From NCBI RefSeq assembly GCF_900163785.1, contig NZ_FUKN01000013.1, forward strand, positions 310,001 through 374,000: DNA of 64,000 nt, given 5' to 3'. The notes under the pieces were generated by a model. That model had not been told where the DNA came from. It did no database searches and worked only from the letters and a program-made list of their open reading frames with translations. The translations under genes were made by a program, and so were the position numbers. Each line of letters opens with the position of its first letter. The first letter of the stretch is position 1. Origin of the DNA: Psychrobacter sp. JB385 (lineage in GTDB: Bacteria; Pseudomonadota; Gammaproteobacteria; Pseudomonadales; Moraxellaceae). Positions 43,573 to 53,447 of this stretch are shown here, piece after piece.

Positions 43573-44793
43573 TTACATACCAATCTGAGTGACCAAAAAG
43601 TAGATAATCGTGCCGATATAGTTGCCGACGACATAACCGACCGTACCGATGACTAAAATAGGGCCGACCAGTTTTGTCCAGCCTTTACTAATTGCCAACG
43701 CCGCTGCCGTAGTCGGTCCACCGATATTGGCATTACAGGCAAGTACAACTTCTTCAATATTGAATTTGAATAGTTTACCGATACCCATGGTAATGGCCAA
43801 ATTGACCATCGCAATGATAAAGACAAAGACGAATAATAAGGGTGCTTTGGTCACAATCAAGCTGATGGAGGCTGGGATACCGATGACAACAAAGAAGAGA
43901 TAAATACAATAAGTACCAAGCTCCTGACTACCATTTAATTTTTCAAAAGTGCCTTTAAAGAGAGAAGCCACGATAAAGGTAATCGTGGTCAACAATAAGT
44001 ATTTATCAGTAATGAGGTTGATAATCAAATCACCGATAATATTATCGCTGGTACCTAATACCGCTTTTAATAATGCAGACAATTTGAATGAAATCAAAAC
44101 AATGAGCATGGAGCTTGCTAAACAGATTGCAATGTCTTTTAATGATATGAGATTGGGCTTCCAATAAGCCTCAGACAAAGTGCGACTGCTTTGCATTGCT
44201 GGATCTTTTTCAATCTCATCAGTATGCGGTGAGCCCCATATGCGGCGAATAATAGGTATACCAGCCAATCCAATGAGTATTAAAAAGTAAAAAGCCATCA
44301 TCATATTGTCAGCGACGATCGTAGCAGCATTAATACTTTCGCTCGGCTCTAATTTGGCGGACATAGCAGCATAGTTCACACCGCCACCACTATAAGAGGC
44401 TGAAATCATCCCACTGATTTTATCTAAATCGGGTATGTAATGTCGCAGCGCCAAAAAAGCAATGACCGTACCGATCATGGTTGCCATAGAGGAGGTTAAA
44501 AAAAGTAATAATAGCTTCCAACTTTCTTTGACCAGCGACTGTATGTTGGTCTTGAAGAGTAGTAAGGGGATGGCAAGCGGGACGATATAGCCCCAAACAA
44601 TGTCATAAGTAGGTGCGTCTGTTGGGATGATTTTTAAGTTTGAAGCCGTAATAGCGATTAACAAAGCGATCACCGCACCGGGTATTTTACTCGCCCATTT
44701 ATAGCGTTGCTCAATGAAAATTGCTGAAGTGGCAGCAACCAATACGAATGTCCATAATGCTAAATGATCATCTGCTTGAATAAGTGTTTCCAC
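43573..44793 (-). CDS. DUF819 family membrane protein
   Basis: This 406-residue protein has about ten membrane helices and the DUF819 (YjcL) signatures: 'KIPGAVIALLIAITASNLKI' near the N-terminus, 'IVPLAIPLLLFKTNI', 'YSGGGVNYAAMS' (about 132-143) and 'ANIGGPTTAAALA' near the C-terminus. The Gly-rich segments resemble those of secondary transporters. The substrate is unknown. The start is GTG 44793, with GGAGGG six bases upstream. It seems to be a single-gene unit. Confidence 0.88.
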   Translation of the reverse strand: METLIQADDHLALWTFVLVAATSAIFIEQRYKWASKIPGAVIALLIAITASNLKIIPTDAPTYDIVWGYIVPLAIPLLLFKTNIQSLVKESWKLLLLFLTSSMATMIGTVIAFLALRHYIPDLDKISGMISASYSGGGVNYAAMSAKLEPSESINAATIVADNMMMAFYFLILIGLAGIPIIRRIWGSPHTDEIEKDPAMQSSRTLSEAYWKPNLISLKDIAICLASSMLIVLISFKLSALLKAVLGTSDNIIGDLIINLITDKYLLLTTITFIVASLFKGTFEKLNGSQELGTYCIYLFFVVIGIPASISLIVTKAPLLFVFVFIIAMVNLAITMGIGKLFKFNIEEVVLACNANIGGPTTAAALAISKGWTKLVGPILVIGTVGYVVGNYIGTIIYFLVTQIGM

Positions 44794-44871
44794 AAAGTCC
44801 CTCCATGAACCAAATACAAGTGTTGCTTAGCAAAAAACTAGGTTAGGTACTATCTTAAGCACTACGCGTAC

Positions 44872-45570
44872 CTAAGACGCTACAGACTCCCAATGAGCGG
44901 CCCCATAGATAGCATGATCCTGCTGATAGTAATGCGCCCAAAGCGGGTTGCCATAGTCAAAGTGCCACCATTCTGTTGGCAAATTGCTAAAACCAACGGT
45001 CGTCATGACTGAGTACAATAAGCGTCTGTTCGTGCAAGCAGTATGCTCGGGTTGGTCTTCATAAAAATGCGTGTGTGAGCGTTCTGTGGGCTCATCGAAA
45101 TCAGCGCCCATATCAAGCCATTCACCCGTTTTTACATCAAACAAAGTAATATCTACAGAGCCACCTGTTAAGTGAGGACTGATAAAATTTGGACCGACTG
45201 GCGCGACAAAGTCTGACAAAATGTCTTGTTGATCAGACATACTTAGATTCGGATACTTGGCTTTTATGATGTCGCCTATCTCTGTTTGAACGGCTTGTTG
45301 GACATCTCGTGAGCGCCAAGCATCTAGTACGACGATCCCTAAATGATCAGGGAGTAGGTTTGCCGCCTGTTGCAGCTTTTGAATAACAGAGGATCTTGCT
45401 ACACAAACATCAATGGCGTGTGATATATTTTGATCAAAATAAATAGGAAATTGTTTTAATTTTTCAGTATTTGGAATGATATGTAGGGGCTCATCTGCTT
45501 CAAACACGGGGATAGCTTCTAAGTTTTGCCATTTGTGTTGAGGAAGCTTGGGAATGGGGTTTACAGACAT
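44872..45570 (-). CDS. D-Ala-D-Ala dipeptidase of the VanX/DdpX family (M15D)
   Basis: This 232-residue protein has the full zinc dipeptidase set: 'SPHLTGGSVD' with His133 and Asp140, and 'TEWWHFDYG' with Glu200 and His203; 'DAWRSR' (84-88) matches the substrate-binding Arg. VanX-type enzymes split D-alanyl-D-alanine. There is no signal peptide, so it works in the cytoplasm, probably to recycle cell-wall dipeptides. No VanA/H-type resistance genes are near, so vancomycin resistance is not implied. It is a separate minus-strand gene; the 275-base gap upstream shows no clear element. Confidence 0.92.
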   Translation of the reverse strand: MSVNPIPKLPQHKWQNLEAIPVFEADEPLHIIPNTEKLKQFPIYFDQNISHAIDVCVARSSVIQKLQQAANLLPDHLGIVVLDAWRSRDVQQAVQTEIGDIIKAKYPNLSMSDQQDILSDFVAPVGPNFISPHLTGGSVDITLFDVKTGEWLDMGADFDEPTERSHTHFYEDQPEHTACTNRRLLYSVMTTVGFSNLPTEWWHFDYGNPLWAHYYQQDHAIYGAAHWESVAS

Positions 45571-45845
45571 TGTTTTCTCGCATTAACGGGTTTTGCTTTG
45601 CATTTAATATATACAGTTATAGTAAATATCAGCAGTATCGCTATTTATCTTATCTTGTGTTTAAGAAGTGAGTCAACTTCGGGTTATGACATGATAAGTT
45701 TTATATTCTATAGGCTGCTATGGAGTGAGCAATGATAATAAAGCGTATCAACGCCTTTAAAATCAATGTTTAGCAAGAATTTTTTATCCATTGTGCCTTT
45801 AAGATACCAATAGTTGATAGGCATTTGAGTTCAACTACCGACTGA

Positions 45846-46619
45846 TTAAAAAAGTACGTGGGCGTTTCTGGCTATCATAATAAGTCCACTAACGACCATA
45901 AGTATGAGCAGCATGATTCTAAACTGACTCACACTCATGCCCGCCAAAAAGCGTTTGCCAATAATATTACCAATAACTGCACCCAGTCCTAACACAAGCC
46001 CATATAGCCAAATATTCGCAGTAAGCAAACCAAAAAAAGCATAGCTGCCGATTTGTACAATGCCCACAAAAAAAGAATTGGCGGTTTTGGTGGCAATAAG
46101 ACTTTCTTTCTCTAGACCAGCATTCATATAAAAAGGATTGAGTATCGGGCCGAGACCACCTATCAATGTGCTCATAAAAGCAATGACAAATCCTAAAGGT
46201 ATAAAGCCAACTTTTGGCATATTAAAGGTCTTGCTTACCTTGCCAAACTTATATTGAAAAATGGTAGATACCAAAAATACCCCGACCAATAATTGGATCC
46301 AGTTGGCATTTAAACGACTAAAAATCAATGCAGCCAGCCATGCCCCTAAGATTGCACTAGGTACGTAATATTTGGTCAATGACCAATCAATATGATGCCA
46401 AAATAGATAAATTCGTGAACCATTACTGATAAAAGTGGCCAAGTTGATTACTGGTGGCGCCGCTGCTGCTCCTAGCATCCAAGAAGTGACTGGTATCAGT
46501 AGTATGGCTCCGCCGCCGCCAGAAATGACAGAGATGATAAAGGCGACCATACCAGCGATAAACAAGCCTGCTAAATGCCAAGTTGGAATTGTTTGTAGTA
46601 GGTCTAAAACAATGAACAA
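45846..46619 (-). CDS. TSUP family (TauE/SafE-like) permease
   Basis: This 257-residue protein has about eight membrane helices and the TSUP pattern: 'VAFIISVISGGGGAILLIP' near the N-terminus and 'FIAFMSTLIGGLGPILNPF'-like 'AFMSTLIGGLGPILNPF' in the middle, with duplicated Gly-rich motifs. The family exports sulfite, sulfoacetate or other organic anions. The start is TTG 46619, preceded by AGAGGA at a good distance. No sulfur genes lie beside it, so the substrate is open. Confidence 0.88.
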   Translation of the reverse strand: MFIVLDLLQTIPTWHLAGLFIAGMVAFIISVISGGGGAILLIPVTSWMLGAAAAPPVINLATFISNGSRIYLFWHHIDWSLTKYYVPSAILGAWLAALIFSRLNANWIQLLVGVFLVSTIFQYKFGKVSKTFNMPKVGFIPLGFVIAFMSTLIGGLGPILNPFYMNAGLEKESLIATKTANSFFVGIVQIGSYAFFGLLTANIWLYGLVLGLGAVIGNIIGKRFLAGMSVSQFRIMLLILMVVSGLIMIARNAHVLF

Positions 46620-46652
46620 TATAGAATCCTCTTCCCTGAGTCATATTGAATA

Positions 46653-47087
46653 ATGATTGTGTACTTAATTATTATATAGCATTGAAAAATGCTGGGTAGG
46701 GGGCACGGATAGATACGTTTATCCACGCAAGCACTGTCATTTATTTGCTTAAAAAAGGAAAGAAAGGCTCAAGCAGACCAGCCAAGGTTTATCAAGTAGG
46801 CAAGAAAATGTTAGTGGACGACTAATAATAAAGATATCTTTTGATAATGAAAACAATGATGCAGTGTTTTTTAGCGTATCGCAAGGCTGACAATCAAATG
46901 CTTTAAACAGGATAAATACGAGTAATCTAATCCGTGATCGTTTTTATCCAGTGTAATGGTTGGCTCGTCGTCTTCTAGGTAGACTATGCCTATGTATGCT
47001 ATCAATAGGATAAAATAGGCTTCGCTTAATTTGTAAATATAAACGCGCACAAAAAAGCCCAAACGCTTATGACGTTTGGGCTTTTTT
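46653..47087 (-). terminator. Gene-free stretch ending in the tRNA-Leu terminator (47051-47087)
   Basis: Between the TSUP gene and tRNA-Leu I see no gene. The stretch ends in a 15-bp perfect stem AAAAAAGCCCAAACG/CGTTTGGGCTTTTTT (47051-47065 with 47073-47087), which terminates the minus-strand tRNA-Leu transcript 12 bases after its end. A 102-residue frame over this stretch and the tRNA is spurious. Confidence 0.85.
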
Positions 47088-47098
47088 GTACTGCTATA

Positions 47099-47185
47099 TG
47101 GTACCCGGAGCCGGACTTGAACCGGCACGCTATTGCTAGCGAGGGATTTTAAATCCCTTGTGTCTACCAATTTCACCACCCGGGC
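47099..47185 (-). tRNA. tRNA-Leu (anticodon TAA)
   Basis: On the minus strand an 87-base tRNA begins GCCCGGG, has the anticodon loop TTTAAAA (anticodon TAA), a long variable arm (class II, 'CGCTAGCAATAGCG'), the T-arm GGTTCAAGTCC and an encoded CCA end. It is complete. The acceptor GCCCGGG pairs with the 3' strand CCGGGTA with one G-T pair. Confidence 0.96.
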
Positions 47186-47239
47186 AAAACTTGTATTATC
47201 TATTCAGTAAGCATTCTACTTGCTAGATAAGTGCTGGCT

Positions 47240-47267
47240 ATTATAAGCGGTTATGCTAATAATGCAA
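47240..47267 (-). promoter_or_regulatory. Promoter of tRNA-Leu
   Basis: On the minus strand TTGCAT (47267-47262) and TATAAT (47245-47240) lie 16 bp apart, about 50 bases before the mature tRNA-Leu. It lies downstream of tRNA-Cys, so the Leu gene has its own promoter. Confidence 0.65.
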
Positions 47268-47297
47268 GCTAAAATTAACGTAAAGTTAATAAATAAT

Positions 47298-47371
47298 TGG
47301 AGGCTGGAGTCGGAATCGAACCGGCGTTAACGGAGTTGCAGTCCGCTGCATGACCACTCTGCCATCCAGCC
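47298..47371 (-). tRNA. tRNA-Cys (anticodon GCA)
   Basis: A 74-base tRNA on the minus strand begins GGCTGGA, has the anticodon loop CTGCAAC (anticodon GCA), the T-arm GGTTCGATTCC and an encoded TCCA end. It is complete and lies 112 bases upstream of tRNA-Leu on the same strand. No clear terminator lies between them. Confidence 0.96.
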
Positions 47372-47640
47372 AATCAAGGTGGACTATATTAGCAAAAATA
47401 TACCAAATTACAAGTCATTTTTTGATTAAAAACAGGTTATTTTCTCGCTTACTTATATTTAGATACTATTTGCGTTTATTTATACTATAAAAAGGCTTCA
47501 TAGACTCTGCGTTGGGTAGGTATTTGATAGCGAACATACAGATTGATATTATCAGTGACAGCTTATTTACTGAGTTTTCACTCTAATAGCATTTGGTTTT
47601 TTGATAGCATGGTAGATTAGCGACGTCTTATATAGCTGCT

Positions 47641-48681
47641 CTAAGTATTTAGATAATTTGAATAATATGTCACTCGATCATTGCGCAAAAATCCAGCCAC
47701 ACCCAATCCATAGCGTTCAGCGACGCGAACCGCGGTACTGGTAGGGGCAGACATACCAACCAGCCAAGGGATATCACTACGAATGGATTTTTGTACCAGC
47801 TCAATCGATAAACGTGAGGTCATCAGCACGCAGCTTACCTCTCTTTTCTGACGCAACTGCCAGCCAATCAGTTTATCAAGGGCATTATGACGGCCTACAT
47901 CTTCAAATAGATACAATTGTTGTTCATGTATCGTGGCAGCTGCATGTACCGCGCCAGTCAATTGATGTGTATGCTGCAACGCATCCACTTTTTGTCGCAT
48001 GTCTAATAGATACTCAAGACTGGGTATTGCTGCACGCTTGGTTGAGTGAGATTGAGGCGTATGAGGTAAGCGCCTTTGTGAATAGCTGCTAAGATCGGGC
48101 AGTGCTTGTGTCAATCCAGTAATGCCGCACATGCCGCATCCTGTGCGTCCTGCTAGCTGACGCCTTTGAGCCTGAATACGTTGATGACAGCGCTGACTTA
48201 GTACCAGCTCGACCACATAGACATCATAATCTTGCAGTTGCTCGGAAATTTGCTCAAAAGTAGCAGGTTCATTACTGTCAGCATCTAGGTCTTGAGCAAA
48301 TTGTTGATAACTTGAAATATCAATAAGCGGCGTCACTTCCCAATCTAATAGCTCATGACTATGTTGAATTAAGCCTTCACTAAATAAAAACCCAACGGCT
48401 AAATATTCAAGCTGGTTCGGACTTGCCATTAGTACCGCGTAATGTATGCCATTGATGACAATGGCAACAGCGGCCTCTACTGCTAAGCTGGCTGGCTGGT
48501 TGTCAATATAAGGCTGAGCTGCGCCGCTCTGAGCGTATCCGTCTGAAAGATAAGCGTGTTTCTGTGACGAATGAACACGCGCAAGCGGCGTTGTAGGGAT
48601 GTCTAGAGCATTAGGTTGCTTATCTGCTAAAAATGGCTCATTTGCTTTATCTGTCACATTAGTCTTGGTTTTATCTGTCAT
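47641..48681 (-). CDS. fdhD: Formate dehydrogenase accessory sulfurtransferase FdhD
   Basis: FdhD passes sulfur from IscS to the molybdenum cofactor of formate dehydrogenases. The 346-residue protein has the Cys loop 'GRTGCGMCGITG' with Cys182 and Cys185, 'YLAVGFLFSEGLI' (about 93-105) and 'EDVGRHNALDKLIGW' near the C-terminus. The N-terminal 50 residues are an extra polar extension. Its partner enzyme gene lies 220 bases upstream on the same strand. No terminator stands out between them, so shared transcription is possible. Confidence 0.96.
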   Translation of the reverse strand: MTDKTKTNVTDKANEPFLADKQPNALDIPTTPLARVHSSQKHAYLSDGYAQSGAAQPYIDNQPASLAVEAAVAIVINGIHYAVLMASPNQLEYLAVGFLFSEGLIQHSHELLDWEVTPLIDISSYQQFAQDLDADSNEPATFEQISEQLQDYDVYVVELVLSQRCHQRIQAQRRQLAGRTGCGMCGITGLTQALPDLSSYSQRRLPHTPQSHSTKRAAIPSLEYLLDMRQKVDALQHTHQLTGAVHAAATIHEQQLYLFEDVGRHNALDKLIGWQLRQKREVSCVLMTSRLSIELVQKSIRSDIPWLVGMSAPTSTAVRVAERYGLGVAGFLRNDRVTYYSNYLNT

Positions 48682-48901
48682 TATAAATAGTCACAATGTT
48701 CAGTCATCGATATAGTCAATCCAATATAAAAGAAATACAGTACTGTCAACATCATATGTTCTTGCTCGTTTTGCGTTCGCAAACACATAGGAGATGAAAA
48801 TATATTGTTAGCAGTACATAATCGTTGTTGTACGTTTTTTATTTAGGGTTCACCATATTAGTTTTATCATCGTCGTTACCGAGAGACTTGGCGTTCAAGA
48901 A

Positions 48902-51262
48902 CTAAGCAGAGTCTGCCATATCTATTTCTGCATTCACACGCTGTAAAATCACGGTCGTGGATTTGTAAGCAGGTATATGAGAGTCTGGCGCATGCGTATC
49001 TAAGTCGAATAAATCATTACACTCAGGGTAGTAAGCTGCTACAGCATTTGAGGCAATATCCATCTCAGTCAATACTAATGGGCCTAATATACGTGGCTGC
49101 TGCGTGCTGTTTTCGCTGGCGTGTCGAGTAACCATCACCTCATCGCCTTTTTGCCATCCTAAACGGCTCATCTCATCAGGATGCATGAACAGCACATCAC
49201 GTCGATCGGTGTGACGATAACGATCTTGAAACCCAAAAATCATGGTATTAAATTGGTCATGGCTACGAACACTGGTCAGCTGCCAAATTTTTTGCTCATT
49301 ACCTGACGTATCATCCGTAGGATTAACAGCTCTAATTTTTGACTCCTCTCTAAACGAGGAGGTTGCCTCTGCCATTTGTGCAGCCACATAAGTGATCGGA
49401 TATTCGGGTACTACAAATTGAGCTTTACCATCGCTAGTATTCCATACGCGATGACGCGCTGGATGATACAAATGAAAGCCGCGCTCAGTGGTACGAATGT
49501 GTTGATTGAAGTCCTCAAATCCGTCAATTGCTTGGGCAATATAGTCACGAATGATATCGAAGTCTTCGCTCATTGCTTGCCAAGGGATTGAAGTATCAGT
49601 GCCAAATAGGTGAGTTGCCATATCCGCCACAATTTGCGCTTCAGACTTTAATGTATCGCTAACTGGTTTAAGCTTGCCTTGAGTTGGCACGATCTGGCAC
49701 ATAGAGTCTTCGATAGTGGCAAACTGTTCACCTTTGGCGGTCACGATGCGTTCAGTACGACCCAAACATGGCAAAATAATATTGTTAGCGCTTGGGTATA
49801 GCATCGTCTCGTTGAGCTTAGTGCCCACAAAAATATTGAGCTGAGTCGTGGTTAACGCTTGTTGAATGGCTTTGGTATCAGGCGCTGCAACGGCATAGTT
49901 GCCACCCATACCCATAAATACTTTTAACTTGCCAGCAATCAATGCTTTGGCACCTGTGACCACATCATAGCCATGCTCTTGCGGCATAGGATGCTCAAAC
50001 ACACGCTCAAGCGTATCCAGTAGTTTTTGAGCAGGGCGTTCATGGATGCCCATGGTACGGTCGCCTTGTACATTGGAGTGTCCGCGCACTGGGGACGCGC
50101 CTGCGCCATCAATACCGATCATACCCATTAGTAGCAATAAATTGGCAATCATCGCCACATTATCATCGCCTTGCACATGCTGAGTAATACCCATGCCCCA
50201 CGTGCAAATCGTTGCTGGACTGTCAGCCACTAGCTTAGCAAGACCGATAATTTCTGCCTGAGTGATACCGCAACCACGCTCAATATCTGTCCATGACTGC
50301 TCGGTTAACCACTGCTTTAATGGCTCAAAACCTGAAGTATGAGTCGTGATAAAGTCAGTATTGATCTTATCGTTTTCAATAAGCCATTTAGCCATACCGG
50401 TTAGCAATGCTGCATCGCCACCAATTTGTATCTGAATGACGTCATCGACCATTTTATCGCTCTGACCAGCTGCCATATGAGTAGGTTTTTGCGGGTTTCT
50501 AAACTTACTCAAGCCTTGTTCACGCATGGGGTTGATTGAGATAATTCGGCAACCTTGATCATGAGAGTAAGCCAGCATTTCAAGCATACGTGGATGATTG
50601 GTTGCAGGGTTTTGTCCAAACATCAGTATCAGTTTGGCTTGTTCAAAGTCTTCTAGTTTGACCGTGGCTTTACCAACACCTAATTGTCTGCTTAGCATGA
50701 CTGAAGTGGGTTCATGACACATGTTTGAGCAATCAGGCAAATTATTGGTGCCAAAACAGCGTACAAATAACTGATACATGAAGGCGGGTTCGTTGGTGAC
50801 ACGCCCTGAGGTATAAAAGAGCGCCTCATCTGGTGAGTCAAGCTGTTTTAACTGCTCAGCAATACGCTGATAAGCGGTTTCCCAAGAAATCGGCATATAA
50901 TGGTCTTGCGCTGCATCATAATAGACAGGCTCTGACAAGCGGCCAATGTGCTCAAGCTCGTAGCCTGACCATCCCTGTAGTTCAGTAACCGTATGTTTTG
51001 CAAAGAAAGCCGCATCTGCTTTTGTGGTCATGGTTTCACTAGCGACCACTTTAATACCATTTTCACAGACGTCTATGGCTTTATGTGACTTATGATCGGG
51101 CCAAGCGCATCCTGGACAGTCAAAACCGCCTTGAGGCTGATTACTTTTGAGGACACTGGCACTACCACGCAAAAAAGTCTGATAGTCCATCAGTTTACGA
51201 GCAGAGGATATGAGCGCTGGCCAACCAGCAGCAGGATGAGTATAAACAGGAATTTTACGCAT
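48902..51262 (-). CDS. FdhF/YdeP-type molybdopterin oxidoreductase
   Basis: This 786-residue protein matches the YdeP/FdhF-alpha class: 'GGFDCPGCAWPDHK' (about 44-57) near the N-terminus, 'ALFYTSGRVTNEPAFMYQ', 'LPDCSNMCHEPTSVML', 'LMFGQNPATNHPRMLE', 'WGMGITQHVQGDDNV' and a C-terminal molybdopterin-dinucleotide-binding part with 'RSHDQFNTM' and 'LFMHPDEMSRLGW'. It should use bis-MGD to oxidise formate or a related substrate in the cytoplasm. It has no partner electron-transfer subunits nearby. fdhD downstream supports a formate-dehydrogenase-type cofactor. I use the ATG at 51262; a GTG four codons upstream is possible. Confidence 0.88.
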   Translation of the reverse strand: MRKIPVYTHPAAGWPALISSARKLMDYQTFLRGSASVLKSNQPQGGFDCPGCAWPDHKSHKAIDVCENGIKVVASETMTTKADAAFFAKHTVTELQGWSGYELEHIGRLSEPVYYDAAQDHYMPISWETAYQRIAEQLKQLDSPDEALFYTSGRVTNEPAFMYQLFVRCFGTNNLPDCSNMCHEPTSVMLSRQLGVGKATVKLEDFEQAKLILMFGQNPATNHPRMLEMLAYSHDQGCRIISINPMREQGLSKFRNPQKPTHMAAGQSDKMVDDVIQIQIGGDAALLTGMAKWLIENDKINTDFITTHTSGFEPLKQWLTEQSWTDIERGCGITQAEIIGLAKLVADSPATICTWGMGITQHVQGDDNVAMIANLLLLMGMIGIDGAGASPVRGHSNVQGDRTMGIHERPAQKLLDTLERVFEHPMPQEHGYDVVTGAKALIAGKLKVFMGMGGNYAVAAPDTKAIQQALTTTQLNIFVGTKLNETMLYPSANNIILPCLGRTERIVTAKGEQFATIEDSMCQIVPTQGKLKPVSDTLKSEAQIVADMATHLFGTDTSIPWQAMSEDFDIIRDYIAQAIDGFEDFNQHIRTTERGFHLYHPARHRVWNTSDGKAQFVVPEYPITYVAAQMAEATSSFREESKIRAVNPTDDTSGNEQKIWQLTSVRSHDQFNTMIFGFQDRYRHTDRRDVLFMHPDEMSRLGWQKGDEVMVTRHASENSTQQPRILGPLVLTEMDIASNAVAAYYPECNDLFDLDTHAPDSHIPAYKSTTVILQRVNAEIDMADSA

Positions 51263-51346
51263 GACAGATCTCACAGATAAATAGCGATATACAACAACTA
51301 TATCTCTATGAGAAAAGTTTTTATACGATTATTAACTATAGATAAC

Positions 51347-51385
51347 AAAAAAACCTCCAAGAAAATTATGTCTTCTTGAAGGTTT
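51347..51385 (-). terminator. Terminator of the ABC importer genes
   Basis: A 13-position stem with one mismatch (51351-51363 with 51373-51385) is followed, on the minus strand, by a run of T. It lies just behind the ATPase gene and ahead of the fdhF-like gene, so it separates the units. Confidence 0.8.
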
Positions 51386-51407
51386 ATAACAATTGTTTTT
51401 ATGTGGC

Positions 51408-52202
51408 TTAACTTAAAATTAAACTGTCATCTTCTACTTTTTCACCGCGCGTTTGCTCAAACATATCGAGCAAGTCATGCACTGTCATGCCTTTACGAAT
51501 GTCACCTGAGACATCTAGAACGACTTGACCTTGGTGTAGCATGACCGTGCGAGTGCCATGCGCCAACGCTTGCTGCATGGAATGCGTCACCATCATCGTC
51601 GTGAGCTGGTTGTCCGTCACGATCTTATCGGTTAACTCCAAAACAAACGCCGCTGTTTTGGGGTCAAGTGCAGCGGTGTGTTCATCGAGCAACAGAATTT
51701 TAGAGGGTTGTAAGGAGGCCATAAGCAAGCTGACGGCTTGACGCTGACCACCTGATAATAGCCCCATGCGATCGGTCAAACGGTTTTCTAATCCCAGTTT
51801 TAGCACTGACAGCTTTTCTCGAAACAGATCACGATTGTTTTGATTGAGCGCAAAGTTTAAACCGCGTTTGCCGCCACGCTTGTAGGCAAGAGCCATGTTT
51901 TCTTCAATGGTTAATGCTTCACAAGTCCCTGCCATCGGATCTTGGAAGACACGAGCCACCCAATGAGCGCGCTGATGAGCGGTCTTTTTAGTGACATCAA
52001 TACCATTTAATAAGATGGAGCCACTATCGACACGGGTGGTGCCGCTAACGGCATTCAAAAAAGTTGATTTACCAGCACCATTAGTACCAATGACGGTCAC
52101 AAATTCACCATCTGCAATATTTAGGTCGATGCCGCGTAATGCAGGATTTTCAATGGGCGTTCCAGGATTAAAGGTCAACCGCAAATCTGTAGCTTGCATC
52201 AT
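51408..52202 (-). CDS. ABC transporter ATP-binding protein (ABC_sub_bind-type importer)
   Basis: This 264-residue ATPase has Walker A 'GTNGAGKST' (about 39-47), the signature 'LLSGGQRQAVSL', Walker B 'ILLLDEHTAALDP' and the switch His in 'MMVTHSMQQA'. The H of 'LLLDEHTAALD' in place of the usual P is typical for this importer group. It works with the permease whose gene ends 31 bases upstream and with the two binding lipoproteins. Related systems (TrpXYZ type) import tryptophan in firmicutes; the substrate here is open. Confidence 0.92.
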   Translation of the reverse strand: MMQATDLRLTFNPGTPIENPALRGIDLNIADGEFVTVIGTNGAGKSTFLNAVSGTTRVDSGSILLNGIDVTKKTAHQRAHWVARVFQDPMAGTCEALTIEENMALAYKRGGKRGLNFALNQNNRDLFREKLSVLKLGLENRLTDRMGLLSGGQRQAVSLLMASLQPSKILLLDEHTAALDPKTAAFVLELTDKIVTDNQLTTMMVTHSMQQALAHGTRTVMLHQGQVVLDVSGDIRKGMTVHDLLDMFEQTRGEKVEDDSLILS

Positions 52203-52233
52203 AATAATTATTCCTTATGGTTGCACATTGACA

Positions 52234-53133
52234 TTAAGCCCGAACTTTACGACTTAAAAATTTATTTTTGGCTTTTGGTAATACCAGAGCCAAGACCACG
52301 AGTAACGCTGTAATCAAGTTCAAATCTTGCGGACCAAAACCGATGCTACGCAGTGTTTGACTAGATAGCGCAACCTGAATAAAGAGTTTGTATAGCACCG
52401 CACCGACGACCACTGCAAAAGTGATTAACCAAATCCGCTTAGCAGGAATAATAGTCTCACCAATGATAACCGCTGCCAAACCAATGACAATCGTACCAAT
52501 ACCGATAGATATGTCTGCGCCACCTTGCGTTTGTACAAACAGCGCACCAGCTAAGGCTATCAAACCGTTAGAGATTGCCATACCAATAATGGTCATCCAC
52601 GACGTATTGATACCTTGAGCCTGTGCCATTCTAAGGTTTGAGCCAGTCGCGCGCATGGATAAGCCAGTTTCGGTACTATAAAACCAGTTTAAAAATAACA
52701 TGGCAAGCAACACGACAGTGCCGATGATTAGACAGCGCATCCAGTAGCCGTTGCCATCGGACACTAACGTGCTAAACACAGTGGTTTCGCCCAATAGCGG
52801 CAAGTTTGGTGCACCCATGATACGTAGGTTGACAGAATATAGCGCGACCATCACCAAGATACTGGCAAGTAATTGCAAAATCCCAAGCTTGACGTGCAAC
52901 CATGCAGTGACAATACCAGCGACTGAACCTGCTAGCATACCAAACGCGCAGGCAAGCCATGGATTGATACCAGCGATAATAGAAATACCAGCGACTGCAC
53001 CGCCAAGTGGAAAGCTTCCATCAGCAGTCAAGTCAGGAAAGTCGAGAGTACGAAATGAAATTAGCACACCAAGTGCTACTAGGCCATAAATCAGACCGCT
53101 TTCAAGCGCACCAAAAAAAGCAATTAAGGACAT
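52234..53133 (-). CDS. ABC transporter permease (BPD_transp_2 family)
   Basis: This 299-residue protein has about eight membrane helices and the family pattern: 'GLVALGVLISFRTLDFPDLT' near the N-terminus, 'GSFPLGGAVAG' and 'TGLSMRATGSNLRMAQAQGI' (about 155-174), which is the cytoplasmic loop that contacts the ATPase. It is the only permease of the unit, so it probably forms a homodimer. A terminator lies between it and the binding protein gene upstream. Confidence 0.92.
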   Translation of the reverse strand: MSLIAFFGALESGLIYGLVALGVLISFRTLDFPDLTADGSFPLGGAVAGISIIAGINPWLACAFGMLAGSVAGIVTAWLHVKLGILQLLASILVMVALYSVNLRIMGAPNLPLLGETTVFSTLVSDGNGYWMRCLIIGTVVLLAMLFLNWFYSTETGLSMRATGSNLRMAQAQGINTSWMTIIGMAISNGLIALAGALFVQTQGGADISIGIGTIVIGLAAVIIGETIIPAKRIWLITFAVVVGAVLYKLFIQVALSSQTLRSIGFGPQDLNLITALLVVLALVLPKAKNKFLSRKVRA

Positions 53134-53306
53134 AAGAGATCAGTAAGTCATAACCAAGCGTTTAGTAAATAACGTTGTCGCTATTCATAGGATAAAGCAA
53201 CCAAAAAAATCGGTACCATTTTATCCATGAATCAAGTTATCTAAACGGCTGAGCGGTGAATTTAACAGATTAGGTAATCTGCGGTTAGGGTAAACCAAAA
53301 CATATC

Positions 53307-53346
53307 AAAAAGAAGCCCAGCCTACTGATTCATAGCTGGGTTTCTT
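53307..53346 (-). terminator. Terminator between binding-protein and permease genes
   Basis: The stem AAGAAGCCCAGC/GCTGGGTTTCTT (53310-53321 with 53335-53346) continues on the minus strand into TTTTTGATA. It lies in a 314-base gap that otherwise shows nothing. It should lower read-through from the binding-protein genes into the permease and ATPase. Confidence 0.75.
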
Positions 53347-53447
53347 ATAATAAACACTTGCTGTCATAGCGACACATGGTGAATGACAATGTTGTCATTA
53401 TCACGCATTATCTTTTTTCGCTATGACCATCCAAGTATAAAAGTTCG

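Noticed and set aside
44872-45570. Vancomycin resistance from the VanX-type dipeptidase
   Set aside because: No VanH or VanA partner is nearby and Gram-negative DdpX-type enzymes serve dipeptide recycling.
46871-47179. 102-residue frame on the minus strand
   Set aside because: It reads through tRNA-Leu and its terminator, so it is an artefact.
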